Positions 50,421-62,333 of a DNA stretch of 64,000 nucleotides are shown here, piece by piece. The number at the start of each line of letters is the position of its first letter. Positions within the stretch are counted from its first letter, which is position 1. The notes under the pieces were generated by a model, which saw nothing but the letters and a program-made list of their open reading frames with translations, ran no database searches and was not told where the DNA came from. Source of the DNA: Actinomycetota bacterium (GTDB taxonomy: Bacteria; Actinomycetota; Actinomycetes; Streptosporangiales; Streptosporangiaceae). The position numbers and the translations under genes are program-made. The stretch is taken from contig DAHVDE010000118.1 of NCBI GenBank assembly GCA_027313705.1, forward strand, positions 158,979 to 222,978, read 5' to 3'.

Positions 50421-51722
50421 ATGAAGCAGCTTGACAGGGACCCGGGCAGCCCTGGCGAAGAAGGCACGGCTGCTCAGGCCCGCAACCCTTACCAGGTCCT
50501 GATCAAGACTCCCGGCGCTTTCGCGTTCTCCAGCGCCGGCTTCGTCGGCCGGATGTCGATGTCCATGTACGGCCTGGGAACCGTGCTGCTCATCGCCGCC
50601 ATCACCGGCAAGTACGGCACCGCGGGCACGGTGGCGGCAGCGGGCTCGATCGGCTACGCGCTGCTCAGCCCTTACCTCGCCAAGCTTTCTGACCAGCTTG
50701 GGCAAAGCCGGGTGCTGCTGACCCAGGTGACGATCTTCGCGATCACCGGCGCCGCCTTCATCACCTGCGCCGAATTGAGGGCACCGCTGCCTGCGCTGCT
50801 GGCGACAGGGACGCTGGCCGGGGCATGCATGCCGTCGATGAGCAGCATGGTCCGCTCCAGGTGGAGCTGGCTGCTCCGCGACAAGCCCAGGCAACTGCAC
50901 TCGGCGTTCGCGCTCGAGTCGGTGAACGACGAGATCATCTTCGTCATCGGCCCGGCCCTCGCCACGCTGCTCGCCACCCAGCTTTTCCCCGCCGCCGGCG
51001 TCGGCACGGCGACCGTGCTCGCGGTCGCCGGAACCCTGCTCTTCGCCCTGCAGCGCCGAACGCAGCCTGCCCTGCCTGAGGTCAAGGCCCCCCGCGCACC
51101 CGAAGAGCCGGCCAAGCGGTATCTGCACGGGGAGACGACCCCCCGTATCCCCCGCTGGCGCATCCCGGCGAGCGGCCTTGTGACGCTTTCCCCCGCCTTC
51201 TTGATGTTCGGCATGATGTTCTCCTCGATCGACCTCAGCACGGTCGCGTTCGCCTCCGAGTTCGGGCACCGGCCGCTGGCCGGCCTGGTACTCGGCACCT
51301 ACTCGCTTGGCAGTGCCGTCGGCGGGCTGTGGTACGGGTCAAGGCACTGGCAAAGCCCGCCCGGCCACCGGTTCGTCGTCACCGCCGCGATCACGGTGGC
51401 CGGGGTCGCGACCTTCTGGCTGATGCCAGGACTGCTGGCATTGTTTGCCGTCTGCCTGGTCGCCGGGCTGCCGGTGGCGCCGACCCTGATCGCCGGCTAC
51501 GCGATCCTCGAGCAGCAAGCCGAGCCGCGCCGCAGGACCGAGGCCATGGCCTGGCTGGGGTCCACGATCTCGGTCGGAATAGCTGCCGGCTCTGCCGTCG
51601 CCGGGCACATCATCGACGCCCACGGCGCCAGGGTCAGTTATGCGTTCGCCGCATGCTGTGGCACTCTCGCGGTACTGATCTGCTTGGCCGGGCGCGCCAA
51701 GCTGCACACCACCGACAGGTGA
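50421..51722 (+). CDS. MFS transporter
   Basis: The 433-aa protein has about twelve membrane helices, with FSSAGFVGRMSMSMYGLGTVLL at helix 1 and YLAKLSDQLGQSRVLL as the helix 2-3 loop. It belongs to a group of MFS proteins common in actinobacteria without known substrate. The stop lies 14 nt before the next gene, and these two plus guaB1 appear to be one operon. Confidence 0.9.
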   Translation: MKQLDRDPGSPGEEGTAAQARNPYQVLIKTPGAFAFSSAGFVGRMSMSMYGLGTVLLIAAITGKYGTAGTVAAAGSIGYALLSPYLAKLSDQLGQSRVLLTQVTIFAITGAAFITCAELRAPLPALLATGTLAGACMPSMSSMVRSRWSWLLRDKPRQLHSAFALESVNDEIIFVIGPALATLLATQLFPAAGVGTATVLAVAGTLLFALQRRTQPALPEVKAPRAPEEPAKRYLHGETTPRIPRWRIPASGLVTLSPAFLMFGMMFSSIDLSTVAFASEFGHRPLAGLVLGTYSLGSAVGGLWYGSRHWQSPPGHRFVVTAAITVAGVATFWLMPGLLALFAVCLVAGLPVAPTLIAGYAILEQQAEPRRRTEAMAWLGSTISVGIAAGSAVAGHIIDAHGARVSYAFAACCGTLAVLICLAGRAKLHTTDR

Positions 51723-51736
51723 CGGGAGCCGAGGTC

Positions 51737-54492
<2,756 letters not shown>

Positions 54493-54602
54493 TCTCCTCG
54501 CCGCCCCAGCCGCCGCCAGCGAGCAGCAGGCACGCCCTGGGCGGGTAGCGTTACGGCCATCGGGTACCTAGGCGGGTGGTAACCTGCTCTACCCTCGGTT
54601 GC

Positions 54603-55310
54603 ATGAGCGCGCCAGTCACGCCAGCCACGCCGGCCGTCCCAGGGGAGCCTGGGTCAGGACCTCGCGTGCTGATCGTCGAAGATGACGTGGCGATCGCTAC
54701 CCAGCTCACCAGGGGCCTGGTCCGCGGCGGGTACCGGGTCGACCATGTGACCACAGGCAGGGAGGCGCTCAACCGTAACCTGCCCGACGTCGTGCTGCTT
54801 GACCTCGAGCTCCCTGACAGCGACGGCGTCTCGGTCTGCCGGGCGCTGCGTGACCGCAGCGACATCGCGATCATCGTCATCACCGCCTACGGAGAGGAGG
54901 TCGACCGGGTAAGCGCACTCGACGCGGGTGCCGACGACTACCTGGTCAAGCCGTTCGGACTGGCCGAGCTTCAGGCACGGATCAGGGCCGTGCTGCGGCG
55001 GGTCAGGCCAGGGGGCGCTGACGTCATGAAGCACGGGCCCCTGATGATCGACTCACGGACCAGGAAGGTCACCGTCGCTGGCGAGGAGATCCCGCTCACG
55101 GCAAAGGAGTTCGACATACTCGAGTGCCTGGCGATCGACCCCGGCCGGGTGGTCAGCCGCCAGGAAGTGCTGGAAACCGCCTGGGACGCGCACTGGTACG
55201 GCCCGACAAAGGTGCTTGACGTGCACGTGGCCGCGCTGCGCAAGAAGCTCGGCGTGCCTGGCCTGATCGAGACGGTCTACGGGCGCGGGTACCGGCTCGG
55301 CGATTTCTGA
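54603..55310 (+). CDS. OmpR-family response regulator
   Basis: The ATG at 54603 gives 235 aa, including a 20-residue Pro/Ala-rich lead. The receiver has VLIVEDDVAIATQL, the phospho-acceptor Asp in VVLLDLELPDSDGV and the Lys in LVKPFG. The DNA-binding winged helix contains PLTAKEFDILECLAIDPGRVVSRQ and VHVAALRKKLG. The stop overlaps the kinase start in TGATGG. The redox operon lies downstream, beginning 158 nt after the kinase, and is the obvious candidate target. Confidence 0.95.
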   Translation: MSAPVTPATPAVPGEPGSGPRVLIVEDDVAIATQLTRGLVRGGYRVDHVTTGREALNRNLPDVVLLDLELPDSDGVSVCRALRDRSDIAIIVITAYGEEVDRVSALDAGADDYLVKPFGLAELQARIRAVLRRVRPGGADVMKHGPLMIDSRTRKVTVAGEEIPLTAKEFDILECLAIDPGRVVSRQEVLETAWDAHWYGPTKVLDVHVAALRKKLGVPGLIETVYGRGYRLGDF

Positions 55311-56707
55311 TGGCCCGCCGGATCACGCTGGCCGTCATTGCGCTGGTGGCGGTGCTGCTCAGCGTGGTGGCGGTGCCCCTCGGCCTGCACATCGCCAATC
55401 AGGACACGGCCGAATTCACCGCGCAGACCGCGACATCGGCGGCCGCGGTCGCCAGCGTGGCCGAAGAGCATCTCGACGACCGGGCGCCCATCGGCTCGCT
55501 TCGCCAAGCGGTCGTCGAGGTCGCTGAGCACGGCGACCGCATCGTGGTCTACGGCAAGAACGGCCGGCTGCTTACCGGGCACGGCACGATCCGCGAGGTG
55601 TCCAAGCAGCGGATAGACCTGGCACTGGCCGGCGTGGCGTCGGTGAACAGCCCGTCGTCCGACGAAATGGTCGCGGTAAGCCCGGTGATCAAGGACCAGG
55701 GTGCGACCAGCATCGGCGTCGTCGTGCTCGCCAGGTCGACCGAGCCGCTCGATCACCGGATCGACGGGCTATGGGCCTGGCTGACCGCGGTGTCTGTGGC
55801 GGCGCTCGCTGCCGCCGCGGTCACCGCCACCGGCTTGGCGCGCTGGCTGAGCAAGCCGCTCAGCGGGCTCGAACTGGCCGCGCAGCGACTCGGTACCGGT
55901 CACTTCGACGCCCGCGCGCCTGCCGGAACCGGACCGCCTGAGGTACGCAGGCTGGCGGATAACTTCAACATGATGGCCGGCCGCCTCGAAACCCTGCTAA
56001 GCGGTCACCAGGCCATGATCGCCGACGTTTCTCACCAGCTAAGGACGCCGCTCGCGGCGCTCAGGCTGCGGCTCGACGTGCTCGCGCTCGCCGCTCCCGG
56101 CCCGGTCGCCGACGAGCTGGCCGGTGCCCAGGACGAGATCGCGCGGCTCTCCCGGCTGGTCGACGGCCTACTGGCGATCGCCAGGGCGGAAAACGCCACC
56201 AGCCCGGCCGTTTCCGTGCCTGTCGACGTGATCATCCGCGAGCGGGTGGCGGCCTGGCTGCCTGCCGCGGAGGAAAAGGCGATCTGGCTTGACGCCAGGT
56301 CAAGGGACCGGCTCTGGGCCAAGCTCGGCGAAGGCCATCTTGACCAGATTCTCGACAACCTGATCGCCAACGCGCTCGAGGCGGTGCCTGCCGACGGGCA
56401 CATCCAGGTGGGCGCCGGTCAGGTCGACGGGGTGGTCAGGGTCGTCGTCGCGGACGACGGACCAGGCATGTCACCGCAGCAGCGACGATCGGCCCTGCGG
56501 CGTTACGTCTCGGCGACGCCTGGCGGCACCGGTCTCGGACTGGCTATCGTGCACCGGCTCGTCACCAGCGACGGCGGCACCATCGGCCTGTCGGACACAC
56601 CTGGCGGCGGCCTGACGGTTACGCTCGACTTGCCCGCGGCCGTCCGCGAACGTCCGCATTGGCGAGCTGGAAATGTCACGACAGCCCGGAATCTTAAGCA
56701 GTTCTGA
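55310..56707 (+). CDS. Membrane sensor histidine kinase
   Basis: This is a 465-aa kinase with TM1 over about residues 3-25 and an extracellular segment of about 115 residues. TM2 (WAWLTAVSVAALAAAAVTATGL) is followed by HAMP, then the H-box ADVSHQLRTPLAALRLRLD, N-box DQILDNLIANALEA, G1 ADDGPGMSPQQRR and G2 GGTGLGLAIVHRL. All catalytic residues look intact. It pairs with the overlapping regulator. The extracellular domain has no recognised sensor fold. Confidence 0.95.
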   Translation: MARRITLAVIALVAVLLSVVAVPLGLHIANQDTAEFTAQTATSAAAVASVAEEHLDDRAPIGSLRQAVVEVAEHGDRIVVYGKNGRLLTGHGTIREVSKQRIDLALAGVASVNSPSSDEMVAVSPVIKDQGATSIGVVVLARSTEPLDHRIDGLWAWLTAVSVAALAAAAVTATGLARWLSKPLSGLELAAQRLGTGHFDARAPAGTGPPEVRRLADNFNMMAGRLETLLSGHQAMIADVSHQLRTPLAALRLRLDVLALAAPGPVADELAGAQDEIARLSRLVDGLLAIARAENATSPAVSVPVDVIIRERVAAWLPAAEEKAIWLDARSRDRLWAKLGEGHLDQILDNLIANALEAVPADGHIQVGAGQVDGVVRVVVADDGPGMSPQQRRSALRRYVSATPGGTGLGLAIVHRLVTSDGGTIGLSDTPGGGLTVTLDLPAAVRERPHWRAGNVTTARNLKQF

Positions 56708-56865
56708 AGGTTTGCTAAACCTGATCTCCAAGCTCGGAGTGAATGCTGGATGACGGCAGCCGGCCGGGGGCTTTGGCTTTGGCATATGCTCGTGCGTTCG
56801 CTTGTAATGTTTGCTTGCGGCTCATCACAGACAAGGCTCACCGTGTACAGAGAGGTGCGAACCGG

Positions 56866-57252
56866 ATGCGTCCAGCGCTGGAGCACGCCATCATCAGGCG
56901 AGATGACCGCCTCATCCGCACCCGCCGTCTTACGCTCTGGATCGCGGGCGGCGCGACGGCCGCGACACTCGGCCTGGCCGGCGTGCTTTCCTCGGCGATC
57001 CCAGGTCATACGGCCACCACAGGCAGCGGCGCCCAGTCAGGTCAGGTAAGCAGCGGCCAGCCTGGCGGCACCACCTCGGGTGCCACGGGGAGCGGCGACG
57101 ACGGCGGCAGCTCTGACGACGGCTCAGGAAAGTCGGGCACCAGTTCCGGTCACTCGCACAAGTCCGGTAAGGCACGGACCCACCTCACCGCACCGCCGCA
57201 ACCGCCGGCCGCCACAACCGCACCGCCGGTAGTGTCATCGGGAGGTTCATGA
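56866..57252 (+). CDS. Membrane-anchored Ser/Gly-rich protein of the redox operon
   Basis: With the ATG at 56866, preceded by AGAGGT, the product is 128 aa; the listed 56743 start is less likely. A signal anchor (TLWIAGGATAATLGLAGVLSSAI) is followed by a low-complexity Ser/Gly/Thr/Asp tail ending in a Pro-rich stretch (PPQPPAATTAPPVV). It is predicted to sit outside the membrane. It is the first gene of the redox operon and overlaps the next gene in ATGA. Confidence 0.75.
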   Translation: MRPALEHAIIRRDDRLIRTRRLTLWIAGGATAATLGLAGVLSSAIPGHTATTGSGAQSGQVSSGQPGGTTSGATGSGDDGGSSDDGSGKSGTSSGHSHKSGKARTHLTAPPQPPAATTAPPVVSSGGS

Positions 57253-57929
57253 CCAGCCAGGCACTGTGGTACCTGACGAGGGCCACGGGAATCGTCGCGC
57301 TTGTCCTGCTGACCGGCACGATCGTGCTCGGAGTGCTCGGCACCGCGCGAGTAGCTACCGAGCGCTGGCCTCGGATCGTGACGGCCGGGCTGCACCGTAA
57401 CCTCGCCCTCACGGCCATCAGCGTGGTAGGCGTGCACGTGCTCACCACCTTGCTCGATCCGTTCGCGCCGATCGGCCTAGCCGATGTCTTCATACCGTTC
57501 GGCGGGAGCTATCGCCCGTTCTGGCTTGGCCTCGGCTCGCTCGCCTTCGACATGCTCCTCGCGGCGATCGTCACGAGCCTGCTCAGGGATCGCCTTAGCC
57601 ATCGCCTCTGGCAGGGGGTGCACCTCCTGGTCTATGCCTGCTGGCCGGTCGCGCTGTGGCACGGCCTGGGCACTGGCACGGACACCAGGCTGACCCTGGT
57701 GCTCGGAATCGACGCGATCTGCGCGGTGGCCGTGCTCGGCGCCGTCGGCTGGAGGCTGTCGCTGACCGGGAACCCGCGGCTCCGCACCACCGGCCTGCTG
57801 GCCATGACCGCGCTGGTCCTCGCGACCTTGATCTTCGCGCTCATCGGACCGCTTCGGCCCGGCTGGGCACTGCGGTCGGGAACGCCGCCTTCGCTGGTGT
57901 CCTTCATCGCCCGCAGGATGAGCCGGTGA
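57249..57929 (+). CDS. Ferric reductase-like transmembrane (heme b) protein
   Basis: This is a 226-aa membrane protein with about six helices. His residues placed for heme ligation are in AGLHRNLALTAISVVGVHVLTTLL and WQGVHLLVYACWPVALWHGLG, the pattern of ferric-reductase-like transmembrane domains. There is no flavin domain, so electrons must come from another protein; the linked NuoF-like and ferredoxin genes are candidates. It overlaps both neighbours by 4 nt. Confidence 0.88.
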   Translation: MTSQALWYLTRATGIVALVLLTGTIVLGVLGTARVATERWPRIVTAGLHRNLALTAISVVGVHVLTTLLDPFAPIGLADVFIPFGGSYRPFWLGLGSLAFDMLLAAIVTSLLRDRLSHRLWQGVHLLVYACWPVALWHGLGTGTDTRLTLVLGIDAICAVAVLGAVGWRLSLTGNPRLRTTGLLAMTALVLATLIFALIGPLRPGWALRSGTPPSLVSFIARRMSR

Positions 57930-59284
57930 CGGCAGGCAGGTCCAGGCACGCTCAGGCCGGGTACGAACTCGCGCGGCGGCTAGGTACCACGAGCCGGCTG
58001 ACCTATGGCTGGCGTGATTCTGACCGGCCAGCCTCGCTGCGCACGCACGTGGCCAGGTACGGCCCCGCGCCCGCCGCCGTACCTGGGCGCACCGGCTGGC
58101 TGATCGATGTGGTGACAGAAGCCGGGCTTACCGGCCGGGGCGGCGCAGGCTTTCCTTCCGGCGTCAAGATGCGCTCGGTGGCCCGTCAGCGCGGCCCAGC
58201 CGTGGTTGTCGCCAACGGGATGGAAAGCGAGCCGGCCAGCGACAAAGACGAGGCGCTGCTTTCCCGCGCGCCGCATCTGGTTCTTGACGGGGTGGCGCTC
58301 GCGGCCGCCGCGGTCGGTGCCGACCAGGTGCACCTGGCGCTGCCGCATGACAAGCGGTGGCTGGCCGCCGCGCTCAGGCACGCGGTGACCGAACGCACCC
58401 ACGCGCGCCTTGACCCGGTGCCGATCGAGGTGCACGGGCTGCCGCACGGTTACGTCTCCAGCTCGGAGTCCGCGGTCATCTCGTGGCTGAACGGCGGGGA
58501 GGCCAAACCCACCGCGGTGCCGCCGCGCCCGTTCGAGCGGGGCGTTGACCGCCGGCCGACGCTGATCAGCAACGTAGAAACCTTCGCGCACATCGCGCTG
58601 ATCGCAAGGCTAGGGCCCAGGTGGTTCAGGCGAGCCGGGCTGCCAGACGCGCCTGGCAGCATGCTCACCACGATCGGCGGTGCGGTCACCGCGCCAGGCG
58701 TGCATGAGATCGAGGCGGGCACCACGATCGGGGAACTGCTCGAGCTCGGCGGTGCCGACAGGGACGCCAGCGCGGTGCTGATCGGCGGCTATTTCGGAAC
58801 CTGGAGCCGGATCGCCGACGCGGCCAGGCTGCCGCTGGCGAAGACCGCGCTCAAGCGGATCGATGCCTCCCCTGGCGCGGGTGTTCTGCTCGTGCTGCCC
58901 GCGGGCACCTGCGGGGTAATCGAGACCGCACGGGTGCTCGCCTGGCTCGCCAGCCAGAGCGCCGGGCAATGCGGGCCGTGCATGTTCGGTCTCCCCGCAA
59001 TCGCCGATGACTTTGCCCAGCTGGCGAGTTGCCGGCCCCAGGGACGGGTACTTGACCGGCTAGACCGCAGGCTCGGGGTAGTCACCGGACGTGGCGCCTG
59101 CGCGCACCCTGACGGCACCGCGCGGCTGGCCAGGTCGGCACTGTACGCCTTTGCCGCGGATGTGCATGCCCACGCGACCGGCCGGCCCTGCCTTCAGGCG
59201 CGGCGGGCACGCGAGCGCGGCTCGTCGGCGCGGGTCAGGATGCTGCCGATCCCTGAGCTGGCGGGAACGAGATCCAGACCGTGA
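57926..59284 (+). CDS. NuoF-like flavoprotein (complex I 51-kDa-related)
   Basis: The GTG at 57926 overlaps the upstream stop and gives 452 aa. The NuoF-like Rossmann region holds GLTGRGGAGFPSGVKM and VVANGMESEPASDKDEALL, corresponding to the FMN/NADH-binding parts. An SLBB domain (SMLTTIGGAVTAPGVHEIEAG) follows. The C-terminal iron-sulfur domain reads SAGQCGPCMFG ... GRGACAHPDG, where canonical NuoF has SCGxCxPC plus a later Cys. Three of the four expected Cys remain, so the 4Fe-4S cluster may be altered. It likely moves electrons between NAD(P)H, the ferredoxin and the membrane proteins. Confidence 0.88.
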   Translation: MTAGRSRHAQAGYELARRLGTTSRLTYGWRDSDRPASLRTHVARYGPAPAAVPGRTGWLIDVVTEAGLTGRGGAGFPSGVKMRSVARQRGPAVVVANGMESEPASDKDEALLSRAPHLVLDGVALAAAAVGADQVHLALPHDKRWLAAALRHAVTERTHARLDPVPIEVHGLPHGYVSSSESAVISWLNGGEAKPTAVPPRPFERGVDRRPTLISNVETFAHIALIARLGPRWFRRAGLPDAPGSMLTTIGGAVTAPGVHEIEAGTTIGELLELGGADRDASAVLIGGYFGTWSRIADAARLPLAKTALKRIDASPGAGVLLVLPAGTCGVIETARVLAWLASQSAGQCGPCMFGLPAIADDFAQLASCRPQGRVLDRLDRRLGVVTGRGACAHPDGTARLARSALYAFAADVHAHATGRPCLQARRARERGSSARVRMLPIPELAGTRSRP

Positions 59285-59487
59285 ACCGTTGGCTACGTAT
59301 CAACCCGATCGCCTGCACCGGTCACGGTCTTTGCGCGGAAATACTGCCTGAACTGATCAGGCTGGACGAATGGGGGTATCCGATCTTGCCATCAAGCCAG
59401 GTGCAAGAACATCTGCTTCCGCTCGCCAAGCGGGCCGTGCGGTTGTGCCCGGCCCTTGCTTTGCGGCTTGACCGGGAGGCGAAATGA
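59281..59487 (+). CDS. Small ferredoxin, 3Fe-4S type
   Basis: A 68-aa ferredoxin starting at GTG, overlapping both neighbours by 4 nt. The ligands are in INPIACTGHGLCAEILPE and LCPALAL. The usual second Cys is replaced by the Gly-His pair of CTGHGLC, leaving three Cys, as in the 3Fe-4S ferredoxins that serve P450s in actinomycetes. Here the context points to transfer between the NuoF-like protein and the b-type membrane proteins. Confidence 0.9.
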   Translation: MNRWLRINPIACTGHGLCAEILPELIRLDEWGYPILPSSQVQEHLLPLAKRAVRLCPALALRLDREAK

Positions 59488-60131
59488 AGACCATGACCGA
59501 GCCGCGGCACCGGCGGGTGACGCGGGACAAGTCCGGTGGCGCGTCAGGCAACGAGAAGCTGACCGCCATGACCGGTTCTGTGCTGCTCATCTTGCTGGCC
59601 GTCGAAGGACTGACCATCCTGCGCATCCACCAGCTGCTTACCCTGCACTTCTTCTTCGGCATGCTGCTGCTCGGACCTGTGCTGCTCAAGATGTGCTCGA
59701 CCGGCTACCGGTTCATGCGTTACTACACCGGTTCGATGGATTACGTCCGCAAGGGCCCGCCTGCGATCGTGCTGCGGCTGCTCGGCCCGGTGGTCATGGC
59801 GACCTCGCTCGGCGTGCTTGGCACCGGGGTGGCACTGGCCGCGTTCGGGCCGGGAAACTCGCTCTGGCTGTTCGCGCACAAGGCGTTCTTCGTCCTCTGG
59901 TTCGGCGCGATGTCGATCCACGTGCTCTGGTACGCGCCGCAGCTTCCTAAGCTGCTGCGCGGCGGCGGCGATTCTCCGCACCTGCAACGGACCCACGCCG
60001 TGATCGCCGGAGCTGGCAAGCGCTGGCTGCTCCTCGTGGTAGCGCTCGCGGCCGGGCTCGTGATCGCCATCGCCACCTACCACACCGTGGGGAACTGGCA
60101 TAGCTACATGCGACCGGGTTTCCTCGGCTGA
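59484..60131 (+). CDS. b561-like membrane protein
   Basis: A 215-aa protein with a basic N-terminal tail and about four helices. Paired histidines in IHQLLTLHFFFGMLLLG and FAHKAFFVLWFGAMSIHVLWY lie where cytochrome b561-type proteins bind heme. It is the last gene of the redox operon, overlapping the ferredoxin gene in ATGA. A heme-b role is inferred from the histidine pairs; the family itself is not certain. Confidence 0.78.
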   Translation: MKTMTEPRHRRVTRDKSGGASGNEKLTAMTGSVLLILLAVEGLTILRIHQLLTLHFFFGMLLLGPVLLKMCSTGYRFMRYYTGSMDYVRKGPPAIVLRLLGPVVMATSLGVLGTGVALAAFGPGNSLWLFAHKAFFVLWFGAMSIHVLWYAPQLPKLLRGGGDSPHLQRTHAVIAGAGKRWLLLVVALAAGLVIAIATYHTVGNWHSYMRPGFLG

Positions 60132-60164
60132 CCGCCCAGGAGGCCACCGGTCGGCCGAGTGCTC

Positions 60165-60584
60165 CTAGTCAGGTATGGGTTCGCTGATGTCAACCATCCA
60201 GGAGACGCCGAACTGGTCGGTGCACATGCCGAACTCGTCTCCCCACGCCTGCCTGGCCAGCGGCATGGTCACGGTCCCGCTCGCGGATAGCTTGCTCCAA
60301 TAACCGCGCAGCGCCTCTGCGTCATCGCCGGACAGGCTTACCGAGACTCCTGCCATCGGCTGATACCGCATGTCATTGGTGACGTCCGCGCCCATGATCG
60401 TGTATCCGGCGTCAGTTTCAAGCAAGCCGTGCATAATGCGACTCGCATCGGGACCTTCCATACCGTACTCGCCGAAAGTATTGAGTATTAGCGTGCCTCC
60501 GAAAACGCCCTCATAAAATCCCATCGCCTCGCGGGCATTGCCATTGAAATTTAGATATGGGTTTAGGCGGGAAAACATGCGCAA
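60165..60584 (-). CDS. VOC-family protein, PhnB-like
   Basis: A 139-aa glyoxalase/bleomycin-resistance fold protein of the PhnB/YjdN group: LNPYLNFNGNAREAMGFYEGVFGG, then VSLSGDDAEALRGYW, and the terminal WGDEFGMCTDQFGVSWMVDI. These proteins are of mostly unknown function and dimerise to form a metal or ligand site. It is monocistronic, convergent with the redox operon. Confidence 0.93.
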   Translation of the reverse strand: MRMFSRLNPYLNFNGNAREAMGFYEGVFGGTLILNTFGEYGMEGPDASRIMHGLLETDAGYTIMGADVTNDMRYQPMAGVSVSLSGDDAEALRGYWSKLSASGTVTMPLARQAWGDEFGMCTDQFGVSWMVDISEPIPD

Positions 60585-60691
60585 TCACCCCTACCGAATC
60601 AGGTATTTAGATCACGCAATGCTAACACCATTTTCCTGGAGCGGACGAGAGAAGGCCGGGGCACTGACAGCAAGGGTCAGGACACCCGGCC

Positions 60692-60713
60692 TTCCCGCAC
60701 CGCCAGGCGGGAA
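60692..60713. terminator. 7-bp stem hairpin between the VOC and amt genes
   Basis: TTCCCGC, loop ACCGCCAG, then GCGGGAA. It lies 32-53 nt beyond the amt stop on the minus strand and is a probable terminator for amt. Confidence 0.5.
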
Positions 60714-60744
60714 AGCGCCAGGGCGGGTCTAGCTCAGGTCTAGC

Positions 60745-62154
60745 TCAGTCCGATGAATCAACTCCGACCAGGTGGTGGTGGTGGTGGTGTTCTTGCGGCT
60801 GCGGCTCGCCAGGCACCTCGCCGAAGTCGCCCTCGTCTGGCTCCTCGTCGGGGTAGGCGACCTCGCCGTGTACCGCCACGTCCCCGGCGGCCAGTTCGGC
60901 ATCGGGAATGCGCAACTTCATGAACAGCCCGATGCCCTTCAGGATCAGGAAGGTCACCAGTGCGTCCCAGACGATCACGGTGAGCGCCGCGCCAGCCTGG
61001 ATCAGCAACTGCCTCGGGTGTCCGTAGAACAGGCCGGCGGTCGTGACATCCGGGTTCTTGCCGAGCCCGAGGTAGACGATCATCTTCGGATCGGCGAGCA
61101 GGCCGACGAGCAGCCCGCCGAGCAGGCCGGCGAAGCCGTGGGTGTAGACGACGCCGAGGGCGTCGTCCACCTTGTTGAACGGCCAGACCTTACGCGGCAG
61201 GTAGGCGAAGAGCACCCAGACCGCGGCCGAGGTGACCAGGCCGATCACGATGGCGCCAGCGCCATTGACGTAGCCGGCCGCCGGCGTGATGCCCACCAGG
61301 CCGCAGATCATGCCGTTGAGACCGCCAAGGAACGTGGGCTTGCGGTCCTTGCCGAAGCCCATGTCCATGACGATCCAGGTCATCATGGCCACCGCGGTGG
61401 CGAGGTTGGTGTTGATCACCGCTGCCGTCGCGTCGGCCCCGGCGAAGTAAGGATCACCTCCGTTGAAACCGTTCCACCCCATCCAGAGAAGGCCCGCGCC
61501 TACCGCGATGAACAGGAGGTTGTTCGGCACCGCCTTCTCGCGGTCGCGCTTGAGCCTTGGCCCGATCACCGCGGCGGCCACGAAGCCCGAGACGCCCGCG
61601 GCCAGGTGGATCACGTAGCCGCCGGAGAAGTCGAGCGCTCCCTTCGCCGCCCAGAAACCGCCGCCCCAGAGCATGAACGCGTTCACGGCGTAGGCGAATG
61701 TGATCCAGAGCGGCACGAAGATCAGCCAGACCTTGAACTTGATCCGGCCGATGACGCTGCCGATGAACAAAATCGGCGTGATGGCGGCGAACACGAACTG
61801 GAAATAGACCAGCGAGCCCTCGGGGAACCTGAAGTTCGGCATCAGGCCCTTGAGCAGCGGGATGCTGGCTTGCGCTTGTTCCCCGCCGGCACCGACGACC
61901 GTGGCTGGCTTACCGACGAACGTCGATATCCACGGCGAGCCGAAGCCCATCTTGAAGGCCCACAGCACCCACACGATCAAGGTAAGCGCGAACGCGGCGA
62001 ACACCATCATCATGGTGTTCACTGCCCACTTGCGCTGGACGATGCCGCCATACAAGACGGCCAGCGCGGGAATGCTCATCAAGCCGACGAGCGTGGCCGC
62101 TGTCATCTGCCAGGCGTTGTCGCCCGAGCTGAGCCAGCTTAGGTAGGGAGTCAC
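60745..62154 (-). CDS. amt: Ammonium transporter with a natural His6 tail
   Basis: I place the start at the GTG at 62154 (469 aa), with GGAGGCGGAGA before it; the listed 62214 adds 20 residues of no clear nature. The protein has the eleven-helix Amt fold: WQMTAATLVGLMSIPALAVLYGG, FQFVFAAITPILFIG, then DFSGGYVIHLAAGVSG, and the pore histidine in GVVYTHGFAGLLGG. It conducts NH3/NH4+ across the membrane. No glnK follows it, unlike in many actinobacteria. The C-terminus carries HHHHHHLVGVDSSD. Confidence 0.95.
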   Translation of the reverse strand: MTPYLSWLSSGDNAWQMTAATLVGLMSIPALAVLYGGIVQRKWAVNTMMMVFAAFALTLIVWVLWAFKMGFGSPWISTFVGKPATVVGAGGEQAQASIPLLKGLMPNFRFPEGSLVYFQFVFAAITPILFIGSVIGRIKFKVWLIFVPLWITFAYAVNAFMLWGGGFWAAKGALDFSGGYVIHLAAGVSGFVAAAVIGPRLKRDREKAVPNNLLFIAVGAGLLWMGWNGFNGGDPYFAGADATAAVINTNLATAVAMMTWIVMDMGFGKDRKPTFLGGLNGMICGLVGITPAAGYVNGAGAIVIGLVTSAAVWVLFAYLPRKVWPFNKVDDALGVVYTHGFAGLLGGLLVGLLADPKMIVYLGLGKNPDVTTAGLFYGHPRQLLIQAGAALTVIVWDALVTFLILKGIGLFMKLRIPDAELAAGDVAVHGEVAYPDEEPDEGDFGEVPGEPQPQEHHHHHHLVGVDSSD

Positions 62155-62333
62155 TCTCCGCCTCCAGAGGCTGAAGCGAAGGGTTGCCGGGTGCCAGGCG
62201 TCGGCGACCAGCACGGTCCCAGCCGACCGCTTCGGTTTCGTCAGGTCGGTTCATGTCTCCCACGAGATCGTTTCCGCCAGATTTCGCGATCGTTACGCCG
62301 GCCGCACAAGCCGCCTGCGGGGCGCCAGCCTTG

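Noticed and set aside
60772-62142. 456-aa plus-strand ORF opposite amt
   Set aside because: It is rich in Arg, Asp and His with no domain; it is an antisense shadow of a clear Amt gene.
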